Positions 57,522 to 64,000 of a DNA stretch of 64,000 nucleotides are shown piece by piece. The stretch covers positions 25,519-89,518 of the forward strand of contig CALIVT010000004.1 of assembly GCA_938048185.1 (NCBI GenBank), read 5' to 3'. Position numbers and translations under genes: made by a program. The notes under the pieces are model-generated. The model was not told where the DNA came from. It worked only from the letters and a program-made list of their open reading frames with translations, and ran no database searches. Source of the stretch: an uncultured Arenicella sp. GTDB taxonomy: Bacteria; Pseudomonadota; Gammaproteobacteria; Arenicellales; Arenicellaceae. How positions within the stretch are numbered: the stretch's first letter is position 1; each line of letters starts with the position of its first letter.

Positions 57522-57947
57522 ATGATGAAACGTAATAAAGAAAAAATAAGCAAACCAGTCGAGACAATCGACACACTGGTTGGTACCGGCTCTATTCTTC
57601 AAGGTGACTTGGAGTTCACTGGTGGGCTGCGCGTTGACGGCCATATTAAAGGCCACGTGTCTGCACAAGATAGTAATAACGGCACCTTAGTATTGAGTGA
57701 GTCGGGTGTTGTCGAGGGCGACATCAATGTCCCGCACGTGGTTATCAATGGTACCGTGAGAGGTAATATTGCATCTACCGGGCACGTTGAGCTACAAGCA
57801 AGCGCAAAAATCACTGGTGACATCCACTATAAAGCCGTTGAAATGGAGCTGGGCGCGGTATTAAACGGTAGCCTGGTATCAGACAGCAGCGCACCAGTAT
57901 ACGATGTTATTTCAGGTGGCGCCGAACAGGCCGACGCGTCTAAATAG
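57522..57947 (+). CDS. Bactofilin
   Basis: A 141-residue polymer-forming cytoskeletal protein. The beta-helix core runs through DTLVGTGSILQGDLEFTGGL, RVDGHIKGHVSA, VVEGDINVPHVVINGTVRGN and KITGDIHYKAVEMELGA, each turn Gly-rich. Short polar ends match the family. The ATG at 57522 follows AAAGGG; a second ATG is the next codon. Bactofilins polymerise without nucleotide and often work with membrane partners, such as the gene upstream. Confidence 0.92.
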   Translation: MMKRNKEKISKPVETIDTLVGTGSILQGDLEFTGGLRVDGHIKGHVSAQDSNNGTLVLSESGVVEGDINVPHVVINGTVRGNIASTGHVELQASAKITGDIHYKAVEMELGAVLNGSLVSDSSAPVYDVISGGAEQADASK

Positions 57948-58155
57948 CAATAGTTTTATCTAAGTAGTAATCGTATTGAAGGGCAATGTTGACGTAAAAA
58001 GAGCTTGATAGGGCTCGAAATGTCCCCATCTTTACGAATGAACAATGAACTGCTTGCGCTAATTGGGCATTACCATTAGAAGTGACGTATTTGTAAGTAG
58101 AAGCATACCTTGCCATTTATGGTTGAGGTTTTAATTTACCTTGTTGGTGACAAAC

Positions 58156-58512
58156 ATGATTGAGACAGAACAAGTAAGTGCCGCAAGTCCATTGGACTTT
58201 ACGATCGCGGCTGCGGGTAAAGTAGCGGAGTTGATTGCCGAAGAAGCAAACGAAGAACTCAAATTGCGTGTCTATGTGCAGGGTGGCGGGTGCTCCGGTT
58301 TTCAATATGGCTTTACCTTTGATGAAGAACAGCAAGAAGACGACACCGCCGTTGACCGCGATGGTGTGCGTTTATTAGTAGACCCGATGAGTTTTCAGTA
58401 TTTAATTGGTGCAAAGATCGACTATAAAGATGATTTAGACGGAGCTCGTTTTATTATCAATAATCCAAATGCCAGTACGACCTGCGGTTGTGGGTCATCG
58501 TTTTCGGCTTGA
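58156..58512 (+). CDS. erpA: Iron-sulfur cluster insertion protein ErpA
   Basis: A-type Fe-S carrier of 118 residues that delivers clusters to apoproteins such as IspH in other bacteria. Three conserved Cys: [12 protein letters not shown] near 48, and TCGCGSSF at the end. I use the ATG of MIETEQV; a TTG five codons earlier is in frame. IspH, MoaA, ETF-QO and other Fe-S proteins in this window are potential clients. It has a separate upstream gap of 208 bases, so probably its own promoter. Confidence 0.94.
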   Translation: MIETEQVSAASPLDFTIAAAGKVAELIAEEANEELKLRVYVQGGGCSGFQYGFTFDEEQQEDDTAVDRDGVRLLVDPMSFQYLIGAKIDYKDDLDGARFIINNPNASTTCGCGSSFSA

Positions 58513-58591
58513 TTTAGAGCTCTAATCTGAACGTAAAATTTTAAAGTCAGAGAGGTTTAACTGCTTTTTTTTAAGCGGGTCTACCAAGTAT

Positions 58592-58629
58592 AAAAAAGCC
58601 GAACCTCACTATGAGGTTCGGCTTTTTTT
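58592..58629. terminator. Bidirectional terminator, erpA/M16 peptidase
   Basis: AAAAAAGCCGAACCTCA and TGAGGTTCGGCTTTTTT pair with a short loop; A-run and T-run make it usable on both strands between convergent genes. Confidence 0.93.
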
Positions 58630-58662
58630 GTCACTGCTTACTTCACGGTGGTTCTTGAGCCG

Positions 58663-61542
58663 CTAGTTACTAACAGATTTCTCTCCGTCAACATCCAGTT
58701 CGACAACCTTGGTCGAAATACTTTCTAGGCTTTCCATTAACGACGCTTTGTCGCCAACCACCAGTGTGATCATTTGGTCTAAATTTAAATGTTTCATCGC
58801 TAGTGTATTAATGTCCTCAGCGGTAATCTTGCGCAAGATAGCATTGCGCTCATCGACAAAGCTCTTGTCGAGCTGATAAGTGACAATTTCGGATAAAAAA
58901 CCTAGTTTTTGTTCTGGCGTTTCGTAGCGTCGCGCGTCCCGCTGACCAATCGCACTTTTCATGAATAAAAGCTCGTCCGAGGTGATGCCACTGTCTCTAA
59001 ATTTTGAGATTTCTTTTTGGAACTCAACGATTGACGCAGCGGTAGAGTCCGCTCGAACGCCGGCGCTAGCCTGATAGTGGCCCAGGTATTTGTTTCCGCT
59101 AAACCGTGAGCGTGCCCCGTAGGTGTAGCCTTTATCTTCGCGTAAATTAAGGTTGATGCGGCTGTTGAAGGCACCACCGAGGTTGTAGTTCATCAGCCCA
59201 GCTAAGTAGTATTCGCCAGTTGCGTCATAGGTCAGGGCGCGCTTGCCAATTCTAATCTCTGATTGCGCTGCATTCGGCTTATCAATCAAATATAAGGTGC
59301 CGCTTTCGAGTTCGGGAAAGGGTTTTGCCACTGGTACGTTCGTATTACCGCCATTCCAACTGCCAAAAACATCTAGTTTTTCGGTGATTGCTTTGCTTGG
59401 TAAATTGCTTACAACAATTACGTCGGCATCTTTCGGGCCATAGTTATTCGCGTAAAAGTCTTTTACGTCTTGAAGCTCCAATGCATTTACCGATGCAATA
59501 GTGCCAGCGTTGCCATACGCGAAGCTATTGTTCTTACCGTATAGAAGCTTGGAGAAAACTTGGCTTGCTAAGACTTCGGCATCTTTCTGGCTGGATTTCA
59601 AACCTTCAACTTGCTGTTCCCGCAGGCGGTCAAAGTCTTGTTTGCTTAATTTGGGCGCAGTGAGTTTCTCCGCTGCGATGGCTAATGTCTTGTCCAAATT
59701 TTTTGTTAGGCTGCGAACAGTCAAAATTGAGTAGTCGTTGTTGGCACTAAAGTCTACCGATGAACCTAGCTTTTCCAGTTCATTCGCTAGCTCTTCGGCA
59801 CTCGATTTTTGTGTTGCTTCGTCTAGCATCGATGCAGTCAATGTCGCTAGCCCCAGTTTTTCAATGGGTTCTCTCGTTTGACCAGCAGCGATGCGGATCC
59901 TTATTGTCGTGGTCGGAACCTCGTCGTTCACCGCGCCTATGATGTTCAAGCCCGTGCTCGATTTGGTTTCGTAAAGGTCGGGCACTTTGATGTTAGGGTT
60001 TGGACCTGAGGGCGGAATAACTGAGCGATCAAAGTCAGATTTTCCCGGGCGAAGTGCGAGGTCGGTCTTGCTGTCTTGCTCGGGAATTTTTCGCTCATAT
60101 CGCTGCCAGGTATCTGCTTTGATAATGCTGTCGGCTTGCCCCTTTGGAACGATGCTCATAATCACGGCGGCTTGGTCTTTAATATATTGCTTGTAGACCC
60201 GCATGACATCCGCCTTGGTGACGTTTTCATAACGCGCCACGTCGGCTTGAATTGAGTTTGGATTGCCACGAAAAGTCTCATAGGCGGCTAACTGAGTGAC
60301 CTTACCTTGCACGCTTTCTAGGCCGTAAATTTTTCCTGCAACGATTCCGGCTTTTACGCGCGTCAAATCATCTTCCTTGGCACCGCGTTTTTCGAACTCA
60401 TCGAGTGACGCGCGCACAATGGCTTCAAGCTCTTTTAGACTGTTGCCGGGTGTGGGTAGCGCTAGCAAAGTAAATTCGCAGCTCAACTCTCTACAACCGT
60501 GGCCAGCCTGCGCCTGTACGGCCTTACCTTGTTTGACTAAATTTTTATAGAGTAATGATGTTTTACCTGAGCCCAGAATCGACATCAACACGTCTAATGG
60601 TGCTTCGTCTGGGTGGTACGCGCGTACGGTCGGGAATGACATGTACATCAATGGCAGTGATACATTGTCTTCTAGTGAGATGTATCGGTCGCTATCGAGG
60701 CTTACTGGTGCTGAAGCCGGTTGACCAACTTCCGGCCCTCGGGGAATGCCTCCGAAATACTTCTTAACCCAAGCAAGTGTTTGCGCTTGGTTCATGTCTC
60801 CGCCGATTGTAAGCGTTGCATTATTCGGGCCATACCAGCGCAGGAAAAATTTTTTCAAATCGTCTAATGTGGCACGATCCAAATCTTCGAGATAGCCAAT
60901 CACCGACCAAGAGTACGGATGCCCCTCAGGAAACATGGCTTCGCCCACTCGTTCACTCAGTAAGCCGTAGGGGCGATTGTCGACACGCTGCCCGCGTTCA
61001 TTTTTAACCGTTTCGCGTTGGTTCTCAAATTTTTCTTGGGTCACTGCGTCTAGAAAAAAGCCCATGCGATCGGCCTCAAGCCAAAGCATGCGCTCAAGTT
61101 GATTGGATGGCACAGTCTCGTAGTAGTTTGTCCGATCACTACTGGTGCTGCCATTGAGCGTGCCGCCCGACTCAGTGATTAACGCAAAATGCTGCTCATC
61201 GGCGACATTGTCTGAGCCCTGGAACATCATATGCTCAAAGAAGTGGGCAAAGCCAGATTTACCAATGTCTTCGCGGGCTGAGCCTACATGATAGGTGATG
61301 TCGACGTGCACTAAAGGGTCTGAGTTATCCTGATGCAGCACAATGGTTAGGCCGTTATCTAAAACATATTTATCGTAGGGTATAACGATCTCGTCGCCTA
61401 GCTTGCTAACCGATTCAACTTTGGTGATGCCGTCGATTGCAATGGGTGGTGTGGTGGGTGTCGGCGTATTCACGCAACTAGCAAGCAGAGTTAAAGCAAT
61501 GCTTGTTGTGAAGAGAGAGGTCTTTTTCAATTTATTCTCCAT
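58663..61542 (-). CDS. M16-family zinc metalloprotease, lipoprotein
   Basis: A 959-residue two-half M16 peptidase. The signal peptide (SLFTTSIALTLLAS) ends in a lipobox with Cys23, so the protein is predicted to be lipid-anchored and periplasmic. The inverted zinc motif HFFEH is at residues 100-104 (GFAHFFEHMMF), with a third Glu ligand expected near 180 (ENQRETVKNERGQ). The second M16 unit (from ~520) lacks an HxxEH. This arrangement is the usual active/inactive pair in one chain. It has its own terminator. Confidence 0.93.
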   Translation of the reverse strand: MENKLKKTSLFTTSIALTLLASCVNTPTPTTPPIAIDGITKVESVSKLGDEIVIPYDKYVLDNGLTIVLHQDNSDPLVHVDITYHVGSAREDIGKSGFAHFFEHMMFQGSDNVADEQHFALITESGGTLNGSTSSDRTNYYETVPSNQLERMLWLEADRMGFFLDAVTQEKFENQRETVKNERGQRVDNRPYGLLSERVGEAMFPEGHPYSWSVIGYLEDLDRATLDDLKKFFLRWYGPNNATLTIGGDMNQAQTLAWVKKYFGGIPRGPEVGQPASAPVSLDSDRYISLEDNVSLPLMYMSFPTVRAYHPDEAPLDVLMSILGSGKTSLLYKNLVKQGKAVQAQAGHGCRELSCEFTLLALPTPGNSLKELEAIVRASLDEFEKRGAKEDDLTRVKAGIVAGKIYGLESVQGKVTQLAAYETFRGNPNSIQADVARYENVTKADVMRVYKQYIKDQAAVIMSIVPKGQADSIIKADTWQRYERKIPEQDSKTDLALRPGKSDFDRSVIPPSGPNPNIKVPDLYETKSSTGLNIIGAVNDEVPTTTIRIRIAAGQTREPIEKLGLATLTASMLDEATQKSSAEELANELEKLGSSVDFSANNDYSILTVRSLTKNLDKTLAIAAEKLTAPKLSKQDFDRLREQQVEGLKSSQKDAEVLASQVFSKLLYGKNNSFAYGNAGTIASVNALELQDVKDFYANNYGPKDADVIVVSNLPSKAITEKLDVFGSWNGGNTNVPVAKPFPELESGTLYLIDKPNAAQSEIRIGKRALTYDATGEYYLAGLMNYNLGGAFNSRINLNLREDKGYTYGARSRFSGNKYLGHYQASAGVRADSTAASIVEFQKEISKFRDSGITSDELLFMKSAIGQRDARRYETPEQKLGFLSEIVTYQLDKSFVDERNAILRKITAEDINTLAMKHLNLDQMITLVVGDKASLMESLESISTKVVELDVDGEKSVSN

Positions 61543-61796
61543 AGGGGATGAGGGAGTGGCCCTGGGTAAAAAGCTTGGGAGAGGGCAAGTCCTTGGTTAT
61601 ACGTTCATGCGTCGCGGGTTGTGCCCCGCATCATCAATACTTTAACGCAACTGATATGAGTGACAGGTAGTTATATCGTACTATCGTGACGGGATCAAAG
61701 GCTCTGGCTAGCTGTCAACTTGATGGCATTGCGCACCAATTAAAAAAGGCCGAGCTGCTAAGCAACTCGGCCTTTTTTTAACTTGGTGATAATTCT
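61543..61796. other. Promoter region of the M16 peptidase and terminator of ilvC
   Basis: 254 bases. It holds the ilvC terminator (61742-61779) and, nearer the peptidase, its presumed promoter. A small open frame on the plus strand here is unsupported. Confidence 0.5.
61742..61779. terminator. Intrinsic terminator of ilvC
   Basis: AAAAAAGGCCGAG and CTCGGCCTTTTTTT pair around a short inner hairpin; the minus-strand RNA ends in a U-run after the ilvC stop (61797). Confidence 0.92.
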
Positions 61797-63275
61797 CTAG
61801 ACAATCGCTTTCATGTCCGTCATATAACCGCGTAATTTTTGGCCAACCGCTTCAACCGCGTGTTCGCGAATTGCTTTGTTAACCTCGACCAAGCGGCCGT
61901 TATCAACCCCAGTGTCGCTGCTGGCGAGGCCTTTGCCGATTACGTCAGTGCCAATATTAGGCATGAACTTCTCAGCCAGCAAGGGGCGCGCAGCTTGATC
62001 AAACAAGTAGCAACCGTATTCCGCGGTATCAGAAATAACCACGTTCATCTCGTATAGCTTTTTGCGCGCAATGGTGTTCGCAATAAGTGGTGTTTCGTGC
62101 AGTGACTCATAGTATGCGGAGTCTTCGATGATGCCAGCTTCAACCATGGTCTCAAACGCAAGCTCAACGCCCGCGCGAACCATCGCAACGAGCAAGATTC
62201 CGTGATCGAAATATTCTTGCTCAGCGATGTCAGCGGACGTGATCTCTTGTTTTTCGAAGGCTGTTTCAGCGGTCTCGGCACGCCATTGGTGTAGATTCGC
62301 ATCGTCAGCGTCCCAGTCAGCCATCATCGAGCGTGAGAACTCGCCAGAAATAATGTCGTCTTGGTGTTGTTGAAACAAGGGGCGTAATAGATCTTTCAGT
62401 TCTTCAGAAAGATCGTAAGCTTTGATTTTTGCTGGGTTACTCAAGCGGTCCATCATGTTGGTGACACCACCATGCTTCAATGCTTCAGTGACTGTTTCCC
62501 AACCATATTGAATGAGCTTAGCCGCATAAGCGGGGTCGATGCCTTCTTCGACCATTTTATCAAAGCCAAGTACCGCGCCGGTTTGCAGCATGCCGCACAG
62601 AATGGTTTGTTCGCCCATTAAGTCGGACTTTACTTCGGCGATCGGCGATGACTCCAATACCCCCGCGCGATGGCCGCCGGTTCCTGCCGCTAATGCTTTC
62701 GCGATTTTTAAGCCGTCGCCATTCGGGTCATTTTCACGGTGTACAGCAATGAGCGTTGGCACACCAAAACCGCGCACAAACTCGTTACGTACTTCCGAGC
62801 CTGGGCACTTGGGGCACATCATCACCACAGTGATGTCCTGATTGATTTGCATGCCTTCTTCAACCAAGTTAAAACCATGAGCATAGTCTAGGGTTGAGCC
62901 TGCTTTCATTAGCGGCATCACCGCATTGACCACAGCGCTGTGTTGCTTGTCGGGCGTGAGGTTCATAACAATATCAGCAGTCGGAATTAGTTCTTCGTAG
63001 GTGCCGACGGTGAAGTCGTTGTCGCTTGCATTCTTATAAGACTGACGTTTCTCCGCAATGGCCTCTGGGCGCAGCGCGTAGCTTACATCAAGGCCAGAAT
63101 CTCTTAAGCAAAGGCCTTGGTTTAAGCCTTGGGCGCCGCAACCGATGATCACGATTTTTTTACCACGAATATAGTCAACGCCACTGGCGAATTCGTCGCG
63201 GTCCATAAAACGGCATTTGCCAAGCTCTTCTAGCTGCACTCTTAACGGCAGCGTATTAAAATAATTGATGCGCAC
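61797..63275 (-). CDS. ilvC: Ketol-acid reductoisomerase, class II
   Basis: Second common step of Ile/Val/Leu synthesis: isomerisation and NADPH reduction of acetolactate/acetohydroxybutyrate. The 492 residues are the long class II form (class I is ~335). The N-terminal Rossmann domain shows [14 protein letters not shown] (from ~36). The knotted domain appears twice in C-terminal form: [17 protein letters not shown] near 215 and the repeat at [18 protein letters not shown] near 360. It stands alone, without ilvBN. Confidence 0.97.
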   Translation of the reverse strand: MRINYFNTLPLRVQLEELGKCRFMDRDEFASGVDYIRGKKIVIIGCGAQGLNQGLCLRDSGLDVSYALRPEAIAEKRQSYKNASDNDFTVGTYEELIPTADIVMNLTPDKQHSAVVNAVMPLMKAGSTLDYAHGFNLVEEGMQINQDITVVMMCPKCPGSEVRNEFVRGFGVPTLIAVHRENDPNGDGLKIAKALAAGTGGHRAGVLESSPIAEVKSDLMGEQTILCGMLQTGAVLGFDKMVEEGIDPAYAAKLIQYGWETVTEALKHGGVTNMMDRLSNPAKIKAYDLSEELKDLLRPLFQQHQDDIISGEFSRSMMADWDADDANLHQWRAETAETAFEKQEITSADIAEQEYFDHGILLVAMVRAGVELAFETMVEAGIIEDSAYYESLHETPLIANTIARKKLYEMNVVISDTAEYGCYLFDQAARPLLAEKFMPNIGTDVIGKGLASSDTGVDNGRLVEVNKAIREHAVEAVGQKLRGYMTDMKAIV

Positions 63276-63605
63276 TGGGGCACTCCTGATGATGGTTCCA
63301 GAAAGAGGGCGATATGATAAATGATGTTGTCGCCCGAAACTAATATTTACAGCGAATTATCGCGTTTTTTAGGGCCTTTATTAGTGAATCTGGTTACGCC
63401 TTGAACCGCGCGCGCGATTTAGCTGTAATTTGGCGTATTCACGCGCGAAGATTCGGTGCTATTATGCTTGACGACACTTAAATCGAGCCCTTTTCGATCA
63501 GTCGCCACGAACAATATTAATTATAAAAAAAGTGTCAATCATGCGGTCTAACCGAGCTGAGTTAGACGCGTTTAGGTTATATGGGTTTGTTATGAGATTT
63601 GCTAA
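63276..63605. other. Divergent intergenic region, ilvC / AraC-type regulator
   Basis: 330 bases between divergent genes. I find no promoter hexamer pair at standard spacing, although TTGACA and TATAAT occur close together near 63520-63538 on the minus strand (8 bases apart, too close to pair with one another). A perfect 7-bp arm pair GTCTAAC/GTTAGAC (63546-63567) could be a regulator site or part of a leader. Confidence 0.4.
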
Positions 63606-64000
63606 ATGAGATCAGCCGAGACCAAGCCAACGCGCTACGGATTTTTGCTATTACCGAACTATTCAATGATCGCTGTTAGCTCGGCGATAGAAGTGTTGCG
63701 TATGGCAAATCAGCTCGGCCGCGAAGAGTTCTATCAGTGGCCTACCTATACGATGGATGGTGGTTCAGTGCTGGCCAGTAATGGCCTTGAAATTACGCCC
63801 AGCGGCGCTCTGGAAGACGCGCCTCATTTGGACGTTTTGTTCGTCTGTAGCGGCATGCGGGTGCAAAATCAATGGAGCGACAAAATTAGTCGTCAACTGC
63901 ACAAATTTAGGTCGCGCAATACGATCCTTGGCGGTTTATGCACAGGCACTTATATCCTCGCCAGAGCGGGCTTGCTTGACGGTTATCGCTGCACCATACA
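63606..64000 (+). CDS. GlxA/GbdR-like AraC-family regulator, N-terminal part
   Basis: A frame starts at ATG 63606 and runs off the window; about 131 residues are visible. It has the DJ-1/PfpI-like sensor domain of GlxA-type regulators: RYGFLLLPNYSMIAVSSAIE near 11, then AIEVLRMANQL, LEITPSGALEDAPHLDVLFVC, and LGGLCTGTYILARAGLLDGY near 112, where a Cys sits in the nucleophile-elbow position. The start is close to GbdR and CdhR, which control glycine betaine and carnitine catabolism, but the effector cannot be fixed from this half. The AraC HTH would lie outside. Confidence 0.82.
   Translation, partial: MRSAETKPTRYGFLLLPNYSMIAVSSAIEVLRMANQLGREEFYQWPTYTMDGGSVLASNGLEITPSGALEDAPHLDVLFVCSGMRVQNQWSDKISRQLHKFRSRNTILGGLCTGTYILARAGLLDGYRCTI

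Noticed and set aside
63520..63538. A promoter made of TTGACA and TATAAT upstream of ilvC
   Set aside because: The hexamers are only about eight bases apart and so cannot serve as one sigma-70 promoter.

Overview
The window reads as one continuous stretch of chromosome from a non-enteric gammaproteobacterium, probably free-living and aerobic. Supporting signs are the fabA-fabB pair, tusBCDE, cmoAB, class II ilvC, an AlgZ/AlgR-like two-component pair beside a type IV minor-pilin operon, the argC-(coiled-coil protein)-bactofilin-erpA block seen in Pseudomonas relatives, and ctaA/coq7/ETF genes of respiratory metabolism. I cannot name the genus. Coding density is high. I see no rRNA, tRNA, CRISPR array, insertion sequence or prophage.

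Layout. 1-4.1 kb: end of moeA, moaA, a sulfotransferase with C-terminal repeats, a glutathione peroxidase and a Na+/H+ antiporter. 4.2-9.8 kb: a JmjC/cupin-like protein, then the electron-transfer-flavoprotein system (ETF-QO and a GntR regulator facing etfB-etfA). 9.9-13.8 kb: long-form GAPDH, an alpha/beta hydrolase, a BepA-like M48 protease. 14.0-16.0 kb: a compact tRNA 2-thiouridine sulfur relay (tusA, ycgL, tusD, tusC, tusB, tusE). 16.1-26.1 kb: obg-proB, rpsT, murJ, a DUF2203-like gene, ribF, ileS, lspA, ispH. 26.2-35.4 kb (minus strand): minor pilin operon fimT-pilV-pilW-pilX-pilY1-pilE. 35.5-37.9 kb: LytS/AlgZ-type kinase, LytTR regulator and an SLT-like lipoprotein. 37.9-42.2 kb: gcvT-gcvP behind a tandem glycine riboswitch. 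42.3-44.9 kb: a GlrK/GlrR-type pair whose regulator has lost key sigma-54 activator motifs. 45-54 kb: purU, two-domain dCTP deaminase, a small secreted Cys protein, cmoAB, an AEC transporter, fabA-fabB, ctaA, coq7. 54.1-54.3 kb: an unassigned transcript-like element with its own promoter and terminator. 54.6-58.5 kb: rplM-rpsI, argC, a membrane coiled-coil protein, bactofilin, erpA. 58.7-64 kb: an M16 lipoprotein peptidase, ilvC, and the start of a GlxA/GbdR-like AraC regulator.

How genes work together. The Tus proteins pass sulfur toward tRNA wobble-uridine thiolation, and CmoA/CmoB modify another wobble uridine. ETF plus ETF-QO feed electrons from acyl-CoA or methylamine-type dehydrogenases to ubiquinone, with GntR-type operators in the shared promoter region. 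The minor pilins and PilY1 form the priming tip of the type IV pilus, and the divergent AlgZ/AlgR-like pair is the expected regulator. GcvT/GcvP and PurU belong to one-carbon metabolism. The least explained items are the degenerate GlrR, the orphan element at 54.13-54.29 kb, the 22-bp tandem repeat that supplies the tusA start codon, and the sulfotransferase with its tail repeats.
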